The translations under genes and the position numbers were made by a program. This document shows, piece by piece, positions 1 to 5,861 of a stretch of 7,919 nt of DNA. Location: contig CAPGBJ010000037.1 of the NCBI GenBank assembly GCA_948616425.1, forward strand, positions 1 to 7,919. The letters run 5' to 3'. Below the pieces are notes generated by a model. The model was not told where the DNA came from, did no database searches, and saw nothing but the letters and a program-made list of their open reading frames with translations. This DNA is from an uncultured Oscillospiraceae bacterium (GTDB lineage: Bacteria; Bacillota; Clostridia; Oscillospirales; Oscillospiraceae). Position 1 is the first letter of the stretch, and every line of letters begins with the position of its first letter.

Positions 1-1186
1 GTCCCAATTCAAAGGCCAAATCTAGCTTGGACTGAATGGACCGGGCGTCCTCAAACCAGACCTCGTGTTCCGCGCCCCGGTCGTCCACATATCGGAACCA
101 GGGCGCCTGGGCTTGCTCGTCGTACCGAATCGCAGCCCTTCGGTTCCAGGCCAGACGGACGGCCTCCACATTACTCAGCGAGCGAGCCCGGCTCCCCTCC
201 CGATAGGGTAGGGTCCAGTCGTAGCCATAATTGGGGATGCCGAGATAGAGCTGGCTGGGTTTAAATTCAGTGAGGGCGTATTCTACCACCCGACGTACCT
301 GAGGGAGGGGTGCTACCGCCATGGGGGGACTGGTCAGATTGCCCCACTCGTAGGTCATCAGGAGAGCGAAGTCTACCGACTGGGCGATGAGGTGGTAGTC
401 GATGCCCTCGTACAGCCGGCCGGGTTGGTCTGCTGAGGTCTTGGGGGCCAGGGCGGCCGTTAGAGGCAGGCCGCGGGGGATGAGGTTTTGGCGCAGTCGG
501 GCCAGGAACTGGGCGTAGTTGTCCGCATCCTCTCTCCGGATAAACTCAAAGTCAACATCTACCCCCTGATAACCCCTTCGGTCCACGGTACGGAGAATAT
601 TTTGGATTAATTCTCTCTGGTCATCCCTATCGTTCAGCAGATCGTGGGCAAGCTCGGCGGAAAAACGGTCCTGTTCATCCAGGTTGGACAGGTGAAAAAT
701 GGGGGCCACTCTGCTTTGCAGAGCAGCGTTCACTAGGAATTCATCTTGGAGGGGGATCAGGTCGTCCTCGTCGAAGCGATAGGTGAAAGGAGTGAGCTGG
801 GACAGGTAGGGGAGGGTAGCTCGGAGCAGATCTCGGCTGATTGTTGGATAGGCGTAGGCGTTGACAGTAAGCGCTCCCCTGGGGCGAGAGCTGTACTTTA
901 CCACGATGACCTGTCCGGGGTAGATCAGGTCCCGCCCCTGAAGAGCGGGGTTGTTGCGCAGCAGCTGGGCCACAGTGGTGTTGTGCATTTGAGCGATGGA
1001 GTACAGTGAATCTCCCATTCGGACGGTATGGGTCAGTTCTGGGTATTGTACTACAATGGTCTGACCTACTACCAGCTGGGATGGGTTTTCCAGTTGATTG
1101 TCCTGAAGCAGCCGCTCCATGGGGATACCATACTGCTGAGCCAGCCGATACATGGTGTCACCGGGTTGGACGACATGGATGTCCAT
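1..1186 (-). CDS. LysM-LysM-GH18 spore-type glycoside hydrolase (YaaH/SleL-like), C-terminus cut by window edge
   Basis: I translated this by hand from the minus strand: 395 codons are open from the ATG at 1186 to the window edge with no stop. Two LysM modules (about residues 2-48 and 51-97, beginning HVVQPGDT and HTVRMGDS) should bind peptidoglycan glycan chains. A GH18 barrel follows (about 107 onward) with the catalytic strand GVDVDFEF, where E214 is the predicted acid/base, then MTYEWG (278-282) and GIPNYGYDW (317-324), all hallmarks of the YaaH/SleL family. In Bacillus these proteins are spore-associated N-acetylglucosaminidases acting on cortex fragments. There is no signal peptide, as in that family. 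The usual length is about 425-430 residues, so only some 30 are missing. The start is fixed by AGGAGG 8 bases upstream. It lies 42 bases downstream of the amidase gene on the same strand, so the two are probably cotranscribed. The family is confident; the exact bond cleaved is inferred. Confidence 0.93.
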   Translation of the reverse strand, partial: MDIHVVQPGDTMYRLAQQYGIPMERLLQDNQLENPSQLVVGQTIVVQYPELTHTVRMGDSLYSIAQMHNTTVAQLLRNNPALQGRDLIYPGQVIVVKYSSRPRGALTVNAYAYPTISRDLLRATLPYLSQLTPFTYRFDEDDLIPLQDEFLVNAALQSRVAPIFHLSNLDEQDRFSAELAHDLLNDRDDQRELIQNILRTVDRRGYQGVDVDFEFIRREDADNYAQFLARLRQNLIPRGLPLTAALAPKTSADQPGRLYEGIDYHLIAQSVDFALLMTYEWGNLTSPPMAVAPLPQVRRVVEYALTEFKPSQLYLGIPNYGYDWTLPYREGSRARSLSNVEAVRLAWNRRAAIRYDEQAQAPWFRYVDDRGAEHEVWFEDARSIQSKLDLAFELG

Positions 1187-1194
1187 TGCGTTTA

Positions 1195-1200
1195 CCTCCT
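1195..1200 (-). promoter_or_regulatory. Ribosome binding site of the GH18 gene
   Basis: A perfect AGGAGG lies 8 bases before the ATG at 1186. It sets the start of a gene whose other end is outside the window and shows that translation restarts independently after the amidase stop. Confidence 0.85.
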
Positions 1201-1205
1201 TTTCT

Positions 1206-1226
1206 GGCCCCCTCGGAGAGGGGGGC
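1206..1226 (-). other. Intercistronic G/C hairpin between amidase and GH18 genes
   Basis: CCCCCTC (1208-1214) and GAGGGGG (1218-1224) form a 7-bp stem with a 3-base loop, possibly closed further by G1207-C1226 around a bulged G. On the minus-strand message it sits just after the amidase stop and about 8 bases before the GH18 ribosome site. No U-run follows on that strand, so it is not a classical terminator there. It may stabilise or partly attenuate the message. On the plus strand it is followed by CTTTTATA and could stop antisense transcription. Confidence 0.45.
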
Positions 1227-1228
1227 TT

Positions 1229-1969
1229 TTATACCACTGTGACGAACTCGCTGCTGGCGTAGCCGATGGTGCCGTTATAGCTCACCAGGTGCCAGCCATT
1301 GGCGGTATTGATGATGGTGATGGGGGCGCCATCGGGGGCTTGGGCGACAATGGCGGCGCTGGTGTTCGGCCGAGAGCGGATATTTAGATTGCCCCACTCC
1401 ACATCTACTACCCCCGGACGGCGGTGTTCCGTCTCGAAAAAGGGGATACCGAAGTATTCTGTCAGGGCCAGGACAATCACTCGGGCGGCGTTGTCCAGAT
1501 TGGATTTAATCCAGGCGGCATCCTCTGGGTTGTCGTGGAAAGCCAATTCAATGAGGACAGCAGGGGCCTTGACTCGTGCCACCTCGCCCAAGGTGGTGGT
1601 GGCCTCAGTGCGTACTTTATTGGGGTCGGGGTAGATGGTCTTCAGGCCGTCAGCGATGAGTTCTGCTGCCCGCTTGCCATCAGCACTGCCGGGGTAGTAG
1701 AAGACAATGGACCCACGGGCTTTGCCTGCCTGAGCCCCAGCGGCGGCATTGGAGTGGAGGGCTAGGTGAAGGTCATAATTGCCCGCGTTGGAGGCGGCGA
1801 TAGAGGACGCGGCGGTCATGTCCGGGGTATTTCGAGCGTAGCGGATGCCAGAGGCGTCCAGCATGGGGACCATCTTGTCAGCGAGAAGGTTCATCCATTC
1901 CTCTTCAGTCCCTCCGTTGACATATTGATTCCAGTCCTGTGTAGATGGAGACAGATATATAATGGGCAT
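1229..1969 (-). CDS. N-acetylmuramoyl-L-alanine amidase (Amidase_3) with C-terminal SH3 domain
   Basis: This 246-residue protein should cleave the amide between N-acetylmuramic acid and the stem peptide of peptidoglycan. Residues 1-175 resemble the Amidase_3 zinc fold: IYLSPSTQ at the first strand, TEEE (21-24) likely holding the zinc glutamate, LHSN with H72 as a zinc ligand, and VLIELAFHDN with E141 as the catalytic glutamate. Residues about 187-246 look like a bacterial SH3 domain (LNIRSRPN...GWHLVSYNGTIGYASSEFV), a wall-binding module. The usual first zinc-ligand motif (GHGG type) is replaced by SPSTQ, as I recall for a clostridial subgroup. There is no signal peptide, like the mother-cell-lysis amidase CwlC of Bacillus. 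The ATG at 1969 has GGGAGGT 8 bases upstream. It is the first gene of a pair with the GH18 hydrolase and sits behind a mother-cell-type promoter, suggesting a role in sporulation, mother-cell lysis or germination. Confidence 0.9.
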   Translation of the reverse strand: MPIIYLSPSTQDWNQYVNGGTEEEWMNLLADKMVPMLDASGIRYARNTPDMTAASSIAASNAGNYDLHLALHSNAAAGAQAGKARGSIVFYYPGSADGKRAAELIADGLKTIYPDPNKVRTEATTTLGEVARVKAPAVLIELAFHDNPEDAAWIKSNLDNAARVIVLALTEYFGIPFFETEHRRPGVVDVEWGNLNIRSRPNTSAAIVAQAPDGAPITIINTANGWHLVSYNGTIGYASSEFVTVV

Positions 1970-1977
1970 AACAATGC

Positions 1978-1984
1978 ACCTCCC
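1978..1984 (-). promoter_or_regulatory. Ribosome binding site of the amidase gene
   Basis: GGGAGGT on the minus strand lies 8 bases before the ATG at 1969 and fixes that start. Confidence 0.75.
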
Positions 1985-1993
1985 GGTTTTCCC

Positions 1994-2022
1994 TATCCTA
2001 TGAAAAAATTTTTAAAACGGTG
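1994..2022 (-). promoter_or_regulatory. Sigma-K-like (mother-cell) promoter of the amidase-GH18 operon
   Basis: On the minus strand, CACC (2019-2022) is followed by exactly 16 bases and then CATAGGATA (1994-2002). This fits the Bacillus sigma-K pattern of an AC-containing -35 and a CATANNNTA -10, and is partly compatible with sigma-E. Transcription would start near 1985-1987, giving a very short leader with the ribosome site almost at the 5' end. The call fits the genes driven: two signal-less wall hydrolases of sporulation type. It has not been tested against other sigma factors. Confidence 0.55.
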
Positions 2023-2046
2023 CAACCTTTAGGAAATTTTTGCGTC
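2021..2046 (+). promoter_or_regulatory. ECF-sigma-type promoter of the DUF4349 gene
   Basis: TGCAAC (2021-2026) and CGTC (2043-2046) are separated by exactly 16 bases. This matches the AAC / CGT signature of extracytoplasmic-function sigma promoters, such as the sigma-W class TGAAAC-N16-CGTA. T-runs in the spacer and the A/T tract at 2003-2018 just upstream are typical company. The start would be near 2053, about 60 bases before the ATG at 2113. No ECF sigma gene is in the window, so the cognate factor is unknown. Confidence 0.6.
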
Positions 2047-2059
2047 AATATTTGCAGGA

Positions 2060-2075
2060 GCGGCCAAAAGGCCGC
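2060..2075 (+). repeat. Small hairpin in the DUF4349 leader
   Basis: GCGGCC (2060-2065), AAAA loop, GGCCGC (2070-2075): a perfect 6-bp stem. It would fall close to the 5' end of the message from the ECF-type promoter and might stabilise it. No T-run follows, so it is not a terminator. The same core recurs in the hairpin after the gene (3107-3130). Confidence 0.5.
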
Positions 2076-2112
2076 CTGTGTGAGACTGAAAAGTGGAAAG
2101 GGGAGGGGCAAA

Positions 2113-3087
2113 ATGAAAAGAAAACGATTCTTGATCTGTCTTGCGGCTGTACTGCTGTTGGCAGGGTGTGGAGCTAGCAGCTCTGCCGACGCCGGGGCCA
2201 ATCATGCGCCAGCCTCCAGTGCTCCCAGCGGCGACTGGAGTGGCGGGATGTCCATGGGAGGCGACCATTGGAATATGGGCATGGGCGAGATGGATACCGC
2301 ACCGGGTGAGCCCATGCCAGAGCCGAATCTTCCGGGGAGCGAGGGACAGACAGGCTCTGTTTACCAGAATACCAGGGCTAAGCTGATTCGCAGGGCAGAG
2401 CTGTCCATCCAGACAGAGCAGTTTGACCAGAGCGCAGAGGCTCTGAGTCGTCTGGTAGCCGACTGCGGCGGTTACTTTGAGATGGCTAACCTCTACGGCG
2501 GAAGCCGGAGGGATGCCTATGCCAACCGCTCTGGAGAATATGTTGTCCGGGTGCCGGCTGAAAAGTATGACCAGTTCCTATCCAGCGCGGGGGAATTGGG
2601 TTATGTCACAAATAAAAACGAGAGCAGCGAGGATGTGGGGGAGCAGTATTACGACACCGAGGCCCGGCTGAAGACTCAGCGCACAAAACAGGAACGGCTG
2701 CTGGCCCTGCTGGAGAAGGCGGAGACCATGGAGGACATCATCGTGCTGGAAAACGCTCTGAGCGATGTAGAGTATCAGATTGAGATGTACTCCTCTGATC
2801 TTAATCGATATGACTCGCTCATCAGCTTTGCCACCTTTCGGGTCTACCTCAATGAGGTGGGGCGGGTGACACAGGAGGTGGGAGAGACTGCCTCCCTGGG
2901 CCAGCGGATGGTAGCCGGTTTCCAGGCTAGCTTCCGGAATTTGGGTCAGGGATTCCAGGACTTTCTTGTTTGGATCTCCTATCACCTCTTCTTCACCATA
3001 ATGTTGGCTGCTGCTGTGGTGGCGGCTGTCCTTGTGGGCAAACGGGAATTGAAAAAGTACCATAGACGCAAGGAGAATAGTGACTAA
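2113..3087 (+). CDS. DUF4349 domain lipoprotein, membrane-anchored at both ends
   Basis: This is a 324-residue protein of the DUF4349 family; its molecular function is not established. It starts with a lipoprotein signal peptide (MKRKR, hydrophobic core, lipobox LAGC with lipidated C19). A Ser/Ala/Gly/Met-rich linker follows to about residue 85, with M46, M48, H52, M55, M57 and M60 clustered. The DUF4349 core (about 88-248) opens KLIRRAELSIQT, continues GEYVVRVPAEKYDQFL, and includes a charged segment (about 182-235, EARLKTQRTKQERLLALLEKAE...) that should form a coiled-coil hairpin. A transmembrane helix (about 287-308) and a basic tail (KRELKKYHRRK) end it, so the core faces outward with both ends membrane-bound. 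I chose the ATG at 2113 because it directly precedes the signal peptide and follows GGGGAGGGG; an in-frame ATG at 2020 lies inside the promoter. An ECF-type promoter suggests envelope-stress control. Confidence 0.9.
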   Translation: MKRKRFLICLAAVLLLAGCGASSSADAGANHAPASSAPSGDWSGGMSMGGDHWNMGMGEMDTAPGEPMPEPNLPGSEGQTGSVYQNTRAKLIRRAELSIQTEQFDQSAEALSRLVADCGGYFEMANLYGGSRRDAYANRSGEYVVRVPAEKYDQFLSSAGELGYVTNKNESSEDVGEQYYDTEARLKTQRTKQERLLALLEKAETMEDIIVLENALSDVEYQIEMYSSDLNRYDSLISFATFRVYLNEVGRVTQEVGETASLGQRMVAGFQASFRNLGQGFQDFLVWISYHLFFTIMLAAAVVAAVLVGKRELKKYHRRKENSD

Positions 3088-3106
3088 AAGAGAATGGAGT
3101 CAGACA

Positions 3107-3130
3107 GAGGGCGGCCCAAAGGCCGCCCTC
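3107..3130 (+). terminator. Probable terminator hairpin after the DUF4349 gene
   Basis: GAGGGCGGCC (3107-3116) pairs perfectly with GGCCGCCCTC (3121-3130) around a CAAA loop: a 10-bp, GC-rich stem 20 bases past the stop codon. The downstream tract is AAAATATTTC rather than a clean T-run, so termination may be weak or factor-assisted. Position and stem strength support the call. Confidence 0.6.
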
Positions 3131-3151
3131 AAAATATTTCAAAAGATCTAC

Positions 3152-3182
3152 TTGACATTGACGTAACGTCACATGATAGGAT
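3152..3182 (+). promoter_or_regulatory. MerR-type promoter with 19-bp spacer and dyad operator
   Basis: A consensus -35 TTGACA (3152-3157) and a -10-like TAGGAT (3177-3182) are separated by 19 bases, the overlong spacer typical of promoters that MerR proteins activate by DNA distortion. Within it lies the perfect dyad TGACGT-A-ACGTCA (3159-3171), almost centred. Its place 24 bases before the MerR gene points to autoregulation. The -10 is weak (four of six), as expected for an activator-dependent promoter. Confidence 0.75.
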
Positions 3183-3190
3183 GCAGTTCC

Positions 3191-3198
3191 AGGAGGTG
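3191..3198 (+). promoter_or_regulatory. Ribosome binding site of the MerR gene
   Basis: AGGAGGTG lies 7 bases before the ATG at 3206. An out-of-frame ATG at 3199 is too close to it to compete. Confidence 0.8.
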
Positions 3199-3205
3199 AT
3201 GTGGA

Positions 3206-3964
3206 ATGGAATACACCATCCAAGAGTTGGCACATCTGTCGGGGGTAACCACTCGCGCCCTGCGCTGGTATGACAAGATTGGCCTGCTGAGGCCTAGCGG
3301 CCGGACAGACGGCGGTTACCGGCTTTACGGCCCGATGGAAGTGGACCGGCTGCAAAATATCCTGTACTACCGGGCCCTCGGGGTGGAACTGGCCCAGATC
3401 CGGGAATTTTTGGACGATCCCTCCTTCGACTGTATAGCCGTCCTCCGAGATCACCTATCCAACCTGGAGGCGGAGCGAGACCGGGTCCAGAGACTGATCG
3501 AATCGGTCAGGGAAACTATTTTATCAAAGGAAAGGAACGAAATAATGTCTGACGAGAAGAAATTTGAGGCTTTCAAGCGGGGCGTGCTGGAGGACTATGC
3601 AAAGACGTATGAGACCGAAAGCAGAGCAAAATATGGAGACACCGAGGTAGACGAGATGCTTGTCCGGGTTCAAGGTGTGACTCGGGAGCAGTACCAGGAG
3701 TGGGAAGAGTTGGGCCAGGAAATTTTAGAAAAACTTTCCGCCGCCGTGTCCGCCGGAGATAACCCAGCCGGGGAGGTGGGGAAGGAAATTGTAGACCTTC
3801 ACCGCCGCTGGCTCACCGTGATGGGGGACAGGTACGACCTCCAACGTCATCGAGGACTGGCGGAGCTCTACGTTCAGGATGAACGTTTTACCGCCTACTA
3901 CGACCGGGAACGGCCGGGGTGTGCTCGGTTTCTCCGGGATGCGGTGATCCACTGGGTAACGTGA
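3206..3964 (+). CDS. MerR-family regulator with TipAS drug-binding domain
   Basis: This 252-residue protein has the layout of TipAL/Mta-type transcription activators. Residues 1-70 form the winged-helix MerR DNA-binding domain (YTIQELAHLSGVTTRALRWYDKIGLL, then GYRLYGPMEVDRLQ). Residues about 76-112 form the dimerising coiled coil. Residues about 118-250 form an all-helical TipAS effector domain (LHRRWLTVMG, HRGLAELYVQDERFTAYYDRERPGCARFLRDAV). In Streptomyces, TipAS binds thiopeptide antibiotics and some relatives sense other amphipathic drugs; the ligand here is unknown. Only two cysteines are present, C76 and C239, so covalent thiopeptide capture as in TipAL is uncertain. A methionine at residue 114 (base 3545) falls at the domain border and could start a short TipAS form. 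It has its own 19-bp-spacer promoter with an internal dyad, so it probably autoregulates. No drug pump is adjacent. Confidence 0.9.
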   Translation: MEYTIQELAHLSGVTTRALRWYDKIGLLRPSGRTDGGYRLYGPMEVDRLQNILYYRALGVELAQIREFLDDPSFDCIAVLRDHLSNLEAERDRVQRLIESVRETILSKERNEIMSDEKKFEAFKRGVLEDYAKTYETESRAKYGDTEVDEMLVRVQGVTREQYQEWEELGQEILEKLSAAVSAGDNPAGEVGKEIVDLHRRWLTVMGDRYDLQRHRGLAELYVQDERFTAYYDRERPGCARFLRDAVIHWVT

Positions 3965-3970
3965 GAATGA

Positions 3971-3997
3971 GGGCGCGGAAGCAGTTCCGCGCCCTTT
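3971..3997 (+). terminator. Rho-independent terminator after the MerR gene
   Basis: GGGCGCGGAA (3971-3980) pairs perfectly with TTCCGCGCCC (3985-3994) around a GCAG loop, followed by a short TTT. The 10-bp stem starts 7 bases after the MerR stop and separates it from the SulP promoter. The short T-run makes it moderate in strength. Confidence 0.7.
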
Positions 3998-4019
3998 CGG
4001 CATGGATTTGGAAAAATCC

Positions 4020-4048
4020 TTGAAAAAATTTCCTTTTTCCTGTATGAT
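4020..4048 (+). promoter_or_regulatory. Sigma-A promoter of the SulP gene
   Basis: TTGAAA (4020-4025), an optimal 17-base spacer, and TATGAT (4043-4048). The predicted start is near 4055, about 27 bases before the ATG. The A/T-rich surroundings support it. I see no operator dyad like the one before the MerR gene. Confidence 0.75.
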
Positions 4049-4081
4049 AAAGGGGTCTCAAAAAAGGAAGGAGAGAGCCTG

Positions 4082-5740
4082 ATGAGAGAACTGAAGCCCC
4101 AGCTGGTACATTCCCTCAAGCACTATTCTAAGGAAGATTTTACTAAGGATCTGATTTCTGGCGTGATCGTGGCGATTATTGCCTTGCCCTTGTCCATCGC
4201 TCTAGCCCTGGCCTCTGGAGTCTCGCCGGAACAAGGTTTGTACACCGCCATTGTGGCGGGCTTTCTCATCTCTGCTTTGGGGGGAAGCAAGGTCCAGATT
4301 GCAGGTCCTACCGCGGCCTTTGCCACGATTGTGGCAGGTATTGTAGCGAAAAATGGGATGGAGGGCCTGGCAGTGGCCACCATCCTAGCAGGAGTCATGC
4401 TGATTCTTATGGGGATACTGCGAATGGGCAGCATGATTAAATTTATTCCCTATACCATCACCACTGGCTTCACCGCCGGTATTGCTGTTACCATCTTAAT
4501 CGGCCAATTAAAGGATTTCTTTGGCCTCACTTTCACCCGCTCCCCAGTGGAGACCATAGAGAAGATGGAGGAAGTAGCCCGTACTTTCCAAACGGTGAAT
4601 GTAACTGCAATGGGGATAGGATGCCTAGCCTTGGCCATCCTGACTGTGTGGCCCAAGTTTTTCAAAAAGATCCCAGCTTCTCTGATTGCCGTCATAGTTA
4701 CCGCAGCAGCTGTAAAGTTATTTTCCCTGCCGGTGAACACCATCGGGGATCTGTATGCCATCTCCAGTGATCTGCCTAAATTGACTCTACCTGCCGTCTC
4801 TTACAGTACAGTGTCAGCGGTGCTGCCCGATGCCTTTACCATTGCAGTGCTGGCGGCTATCGAGTCCCTGTTGTCTGCCGTGGTGGCCGATGAGATGATT
4901 GGCTCTCGGCACAACTCCAATATGGAGTTGGTGGCCCAGGGTGTGGGGAATGCCGCCTCTGCCCTCTTTGGAGGTATTCCGGCCACTGGCGCCATTGCGC
5001 GTACAGCAGCCAATATCAAAAATGGAGGCCGGTCCCCTGTGGCCGGAATGGTTCACGCCATGGTTCTGTTGCTGGTATTGGCGCTGCTTATGCCCTATGC
5101 CGCTCTGATTCCTATGCCCTGTATTGCAGCGATTTTATTCCAAGTGGCATACAACATGAGTGGTTGGCGTACGGTGGTGCAGGTGGTCCGACACTCCCCT
5201 AAGAGCGATGTGGCCGTGTTGGTAACTACATTTTTGCTCACTGTTGTGTTTGATCTAGTGGTGGCGATTGCGGTAGGTCTTTCCCTGGCGTGTCTGCTGT
5301 TTATGAAGCGGATGGCCGATGTAGCTGTAGTCAAGGAGTGGGACTATGTGGAGGATACCGGGGACGATCAGGGGCGGCTGAAACCTGTGCCGCCCTATGT
5401 GATGGTTTTTGAGATCACTGGTCCTATGTTTTTTGGGGCAGCGGACAAGATTCCCCATATTGAGCGCAACACTGGCCGCCATGTGCTGATTTTAAGAATG
5501 CGCTCTGTCCCTGCGATGGACATCACTGCGCTCAACGGTCTGAGACGACTCTATGAGGAATGCCAGGATAAGGGAATCAAGGTGTTATTTTCCCATGTAA
5601 ATGAACAACCTATGTCGGTGTTTCAAAAATCTGGTATGTACGGTTTGGTGGGAGAAGAGAACTTTGTTTCCAATATTGATGCAGCTTTAGAGAGAGCGGT
5701 GGAACTGGAAAGTATGAGTTTGACCGCTCCAAAACTTTGA
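4082..5740 (+). CDS. SulP-family anion transporter with STAS domain
   Basis: This 552-residue inner-membrane transporter belongs to the SulP/SLC26 family, which moves sulfate, bicarbonate or other anions; the substrate cannot be read from sequence. The membrane part (about residues 20-410) has many hydrophobic segments and the family signatures: SPEQGLYTAIVAGFLISALGG followed by QIAGPTAAF (72-80), and AAIESLLSAVVADEMIG (258-274) followed by RHNSNMELVAQGVGN and GGIPATGAIARTAANIKNG. The cytoplasmic STAS domain (about 437-540) carries VPAMDITALNGLRRL, corresponding to the loop that is phosphorylated in anti-sigma-antagonist relatives; here D480 precedes I-T rather than D-S. Length is normal for bacterial SulP. 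The ATG at 4082 has GGAAGGAG 8 bases upstream. It stands alone behind its own promoter and the MerR terminator. No carbonic anhydrase or sulfur-assimilation gene is next to it. Confidence 0.94.
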   Translation: MRELKPQLVHSLKHYSKEDFTKDLISGVIVAIIALPLSIALALASGVSPEQGLYTAIVAGFLISALGGSKVQIAGPTAAFATIVAGIVAKNGMEGLAVATILAGVMLILMGILRMGSMIKFIPYTITTGFTAGIAVTILIGQLKDFFGLTFTRSPVETIEKMEEVARTFQTVNVTAMGIGCLALAILTVWPKFFKKIPASLIAVIVTAAAVKLFSLPVNTIGDLYAISSDLPKLTLPAVSYSTVSAVLPDAFTIAVLAAIESLLSAVVADEMIGSRHNSNMELVAQGVGNAASALFGGIPATGAIARTAANIKNGGRSPVAGMVHAMVLLLVLALLMPYAALIPMPCIAAILFQVAYNMSGWRTVVQVVRHSPKSDVAVLVTTFLLTVVFDLVVAIAVGLSLACLLFMKRMADVAVVKEWDYVEDTGDDQGRLKPVPPYVMVFEITGPMFFGAADKIPHIERNTGRHVLILRMRSVPAMDITALNGLRRLYEECQDKGIKVLFSHVNEQPMSVFQKSGMYGLVGEENFVSNIDAALERAVELESMSLTAPKL

Positions 5741-5765
5741 ACTGGAGCACATAAGCGGCTATAGT
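5737..5765 (+). promoter_or_regulatory. Sigma-A-like promoter P1 upstream of the glycosyltransferase gene
   Basis: TTGAAC (5737-5742), exactly 17 bases, then TATAGT (5760-5765), both five of six to consensus. The -35 overlaps the SulP stop codon. Transcription would start near 5772, giving a leader of about 155 bases before the glycosyltransferase. I see no SulP terminator in this stretch, so read-through from SulP is also possible. Confidence 0.55.
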
Positions 5766-5799
5766 GAAAAACTGTTTACAAAATAAGGAGATACTTCAG

Positions 5800-5832
5800 A
5801 TGTCCGGGGGCATATCGCAGGTATGTCATTAA
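5800..5832 (+). CDS. Possible 10-residue leader ORF
   Basis: An ATG at 5800 is preceded by AAGGAG (5785-5790) at 9 bases and opens a 10-codon frame, MSGGISQVCH, ending at TAA. It lies about 28 bases after the predicted start of P1. The peptide resembles no leader I recognise and has no obvious codon run of the attenuation type. It may be chance; the ribosome site is the only positive evidence. Confidence 0.25.
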   Translation: MSGGISQVCH

Positions 5833-5838
5833 AAAAAC

Positions 5839-5861
5839 CTTTATGAAATCTTAATCTTAAT
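5839..5861 (+). promoter_or_regulatory. Possible OmpR/PmrA-type response-regulator box
   Basis: CTTTAT (5839-5844), N5, CTTAAT (5850-5855) gives an 11-base half-site period like the PmrA-class YTTAAK-N5-YTTAAK box. Another CTTAAT follows directly (5856-5861). A -10-like TATCTT lies at 5889-5894 with no good -35, which would suit an activator-dependent promoter starting near 5901. No response-regulator gene is in the window. Confidence 0.4.

Noticed and set aside
746..1387. Plus-strand open frames across 746-1009, 1006-1242 and 1028-1387
   Set aside because: They lie antisense to the GH18 and amidase genes, have low-complexity composition, lack ribosome sites and show no family features.
1299..2032. 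Plus-strand open frames within and beyond the amidase gene
   Set aside because: They are antisense to a clearly recognisable amidase-SH3 protein and one runs through the promoter region.
2020..2112. Upstream in-frame ATG at 2020 as start of the DUF4349 protein
   Set aside because: It would add 31 residues before a perfect lipoprotein signal peptide and lies inside the predicted promoter; the ATG at 2113 has a strong ribosome site.
2578..3454. Long minus-strand open frames of 161 and 153 codons
   Set aside because: They are antisense to the DUF4349 and MerR genes, have no ribosome site or known domain, and the second crosses the MerR promoter and the DUF4349 terminator.
3206..5740. MerR gene and SulP gene as one operon
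   Set aside because: A 10-bp-stem terminator (3971-3997) and a separate sigma-A promoter (4020-4048) lie between them, and the SulP promoter lacks the MerR-type dyad and long spacer.
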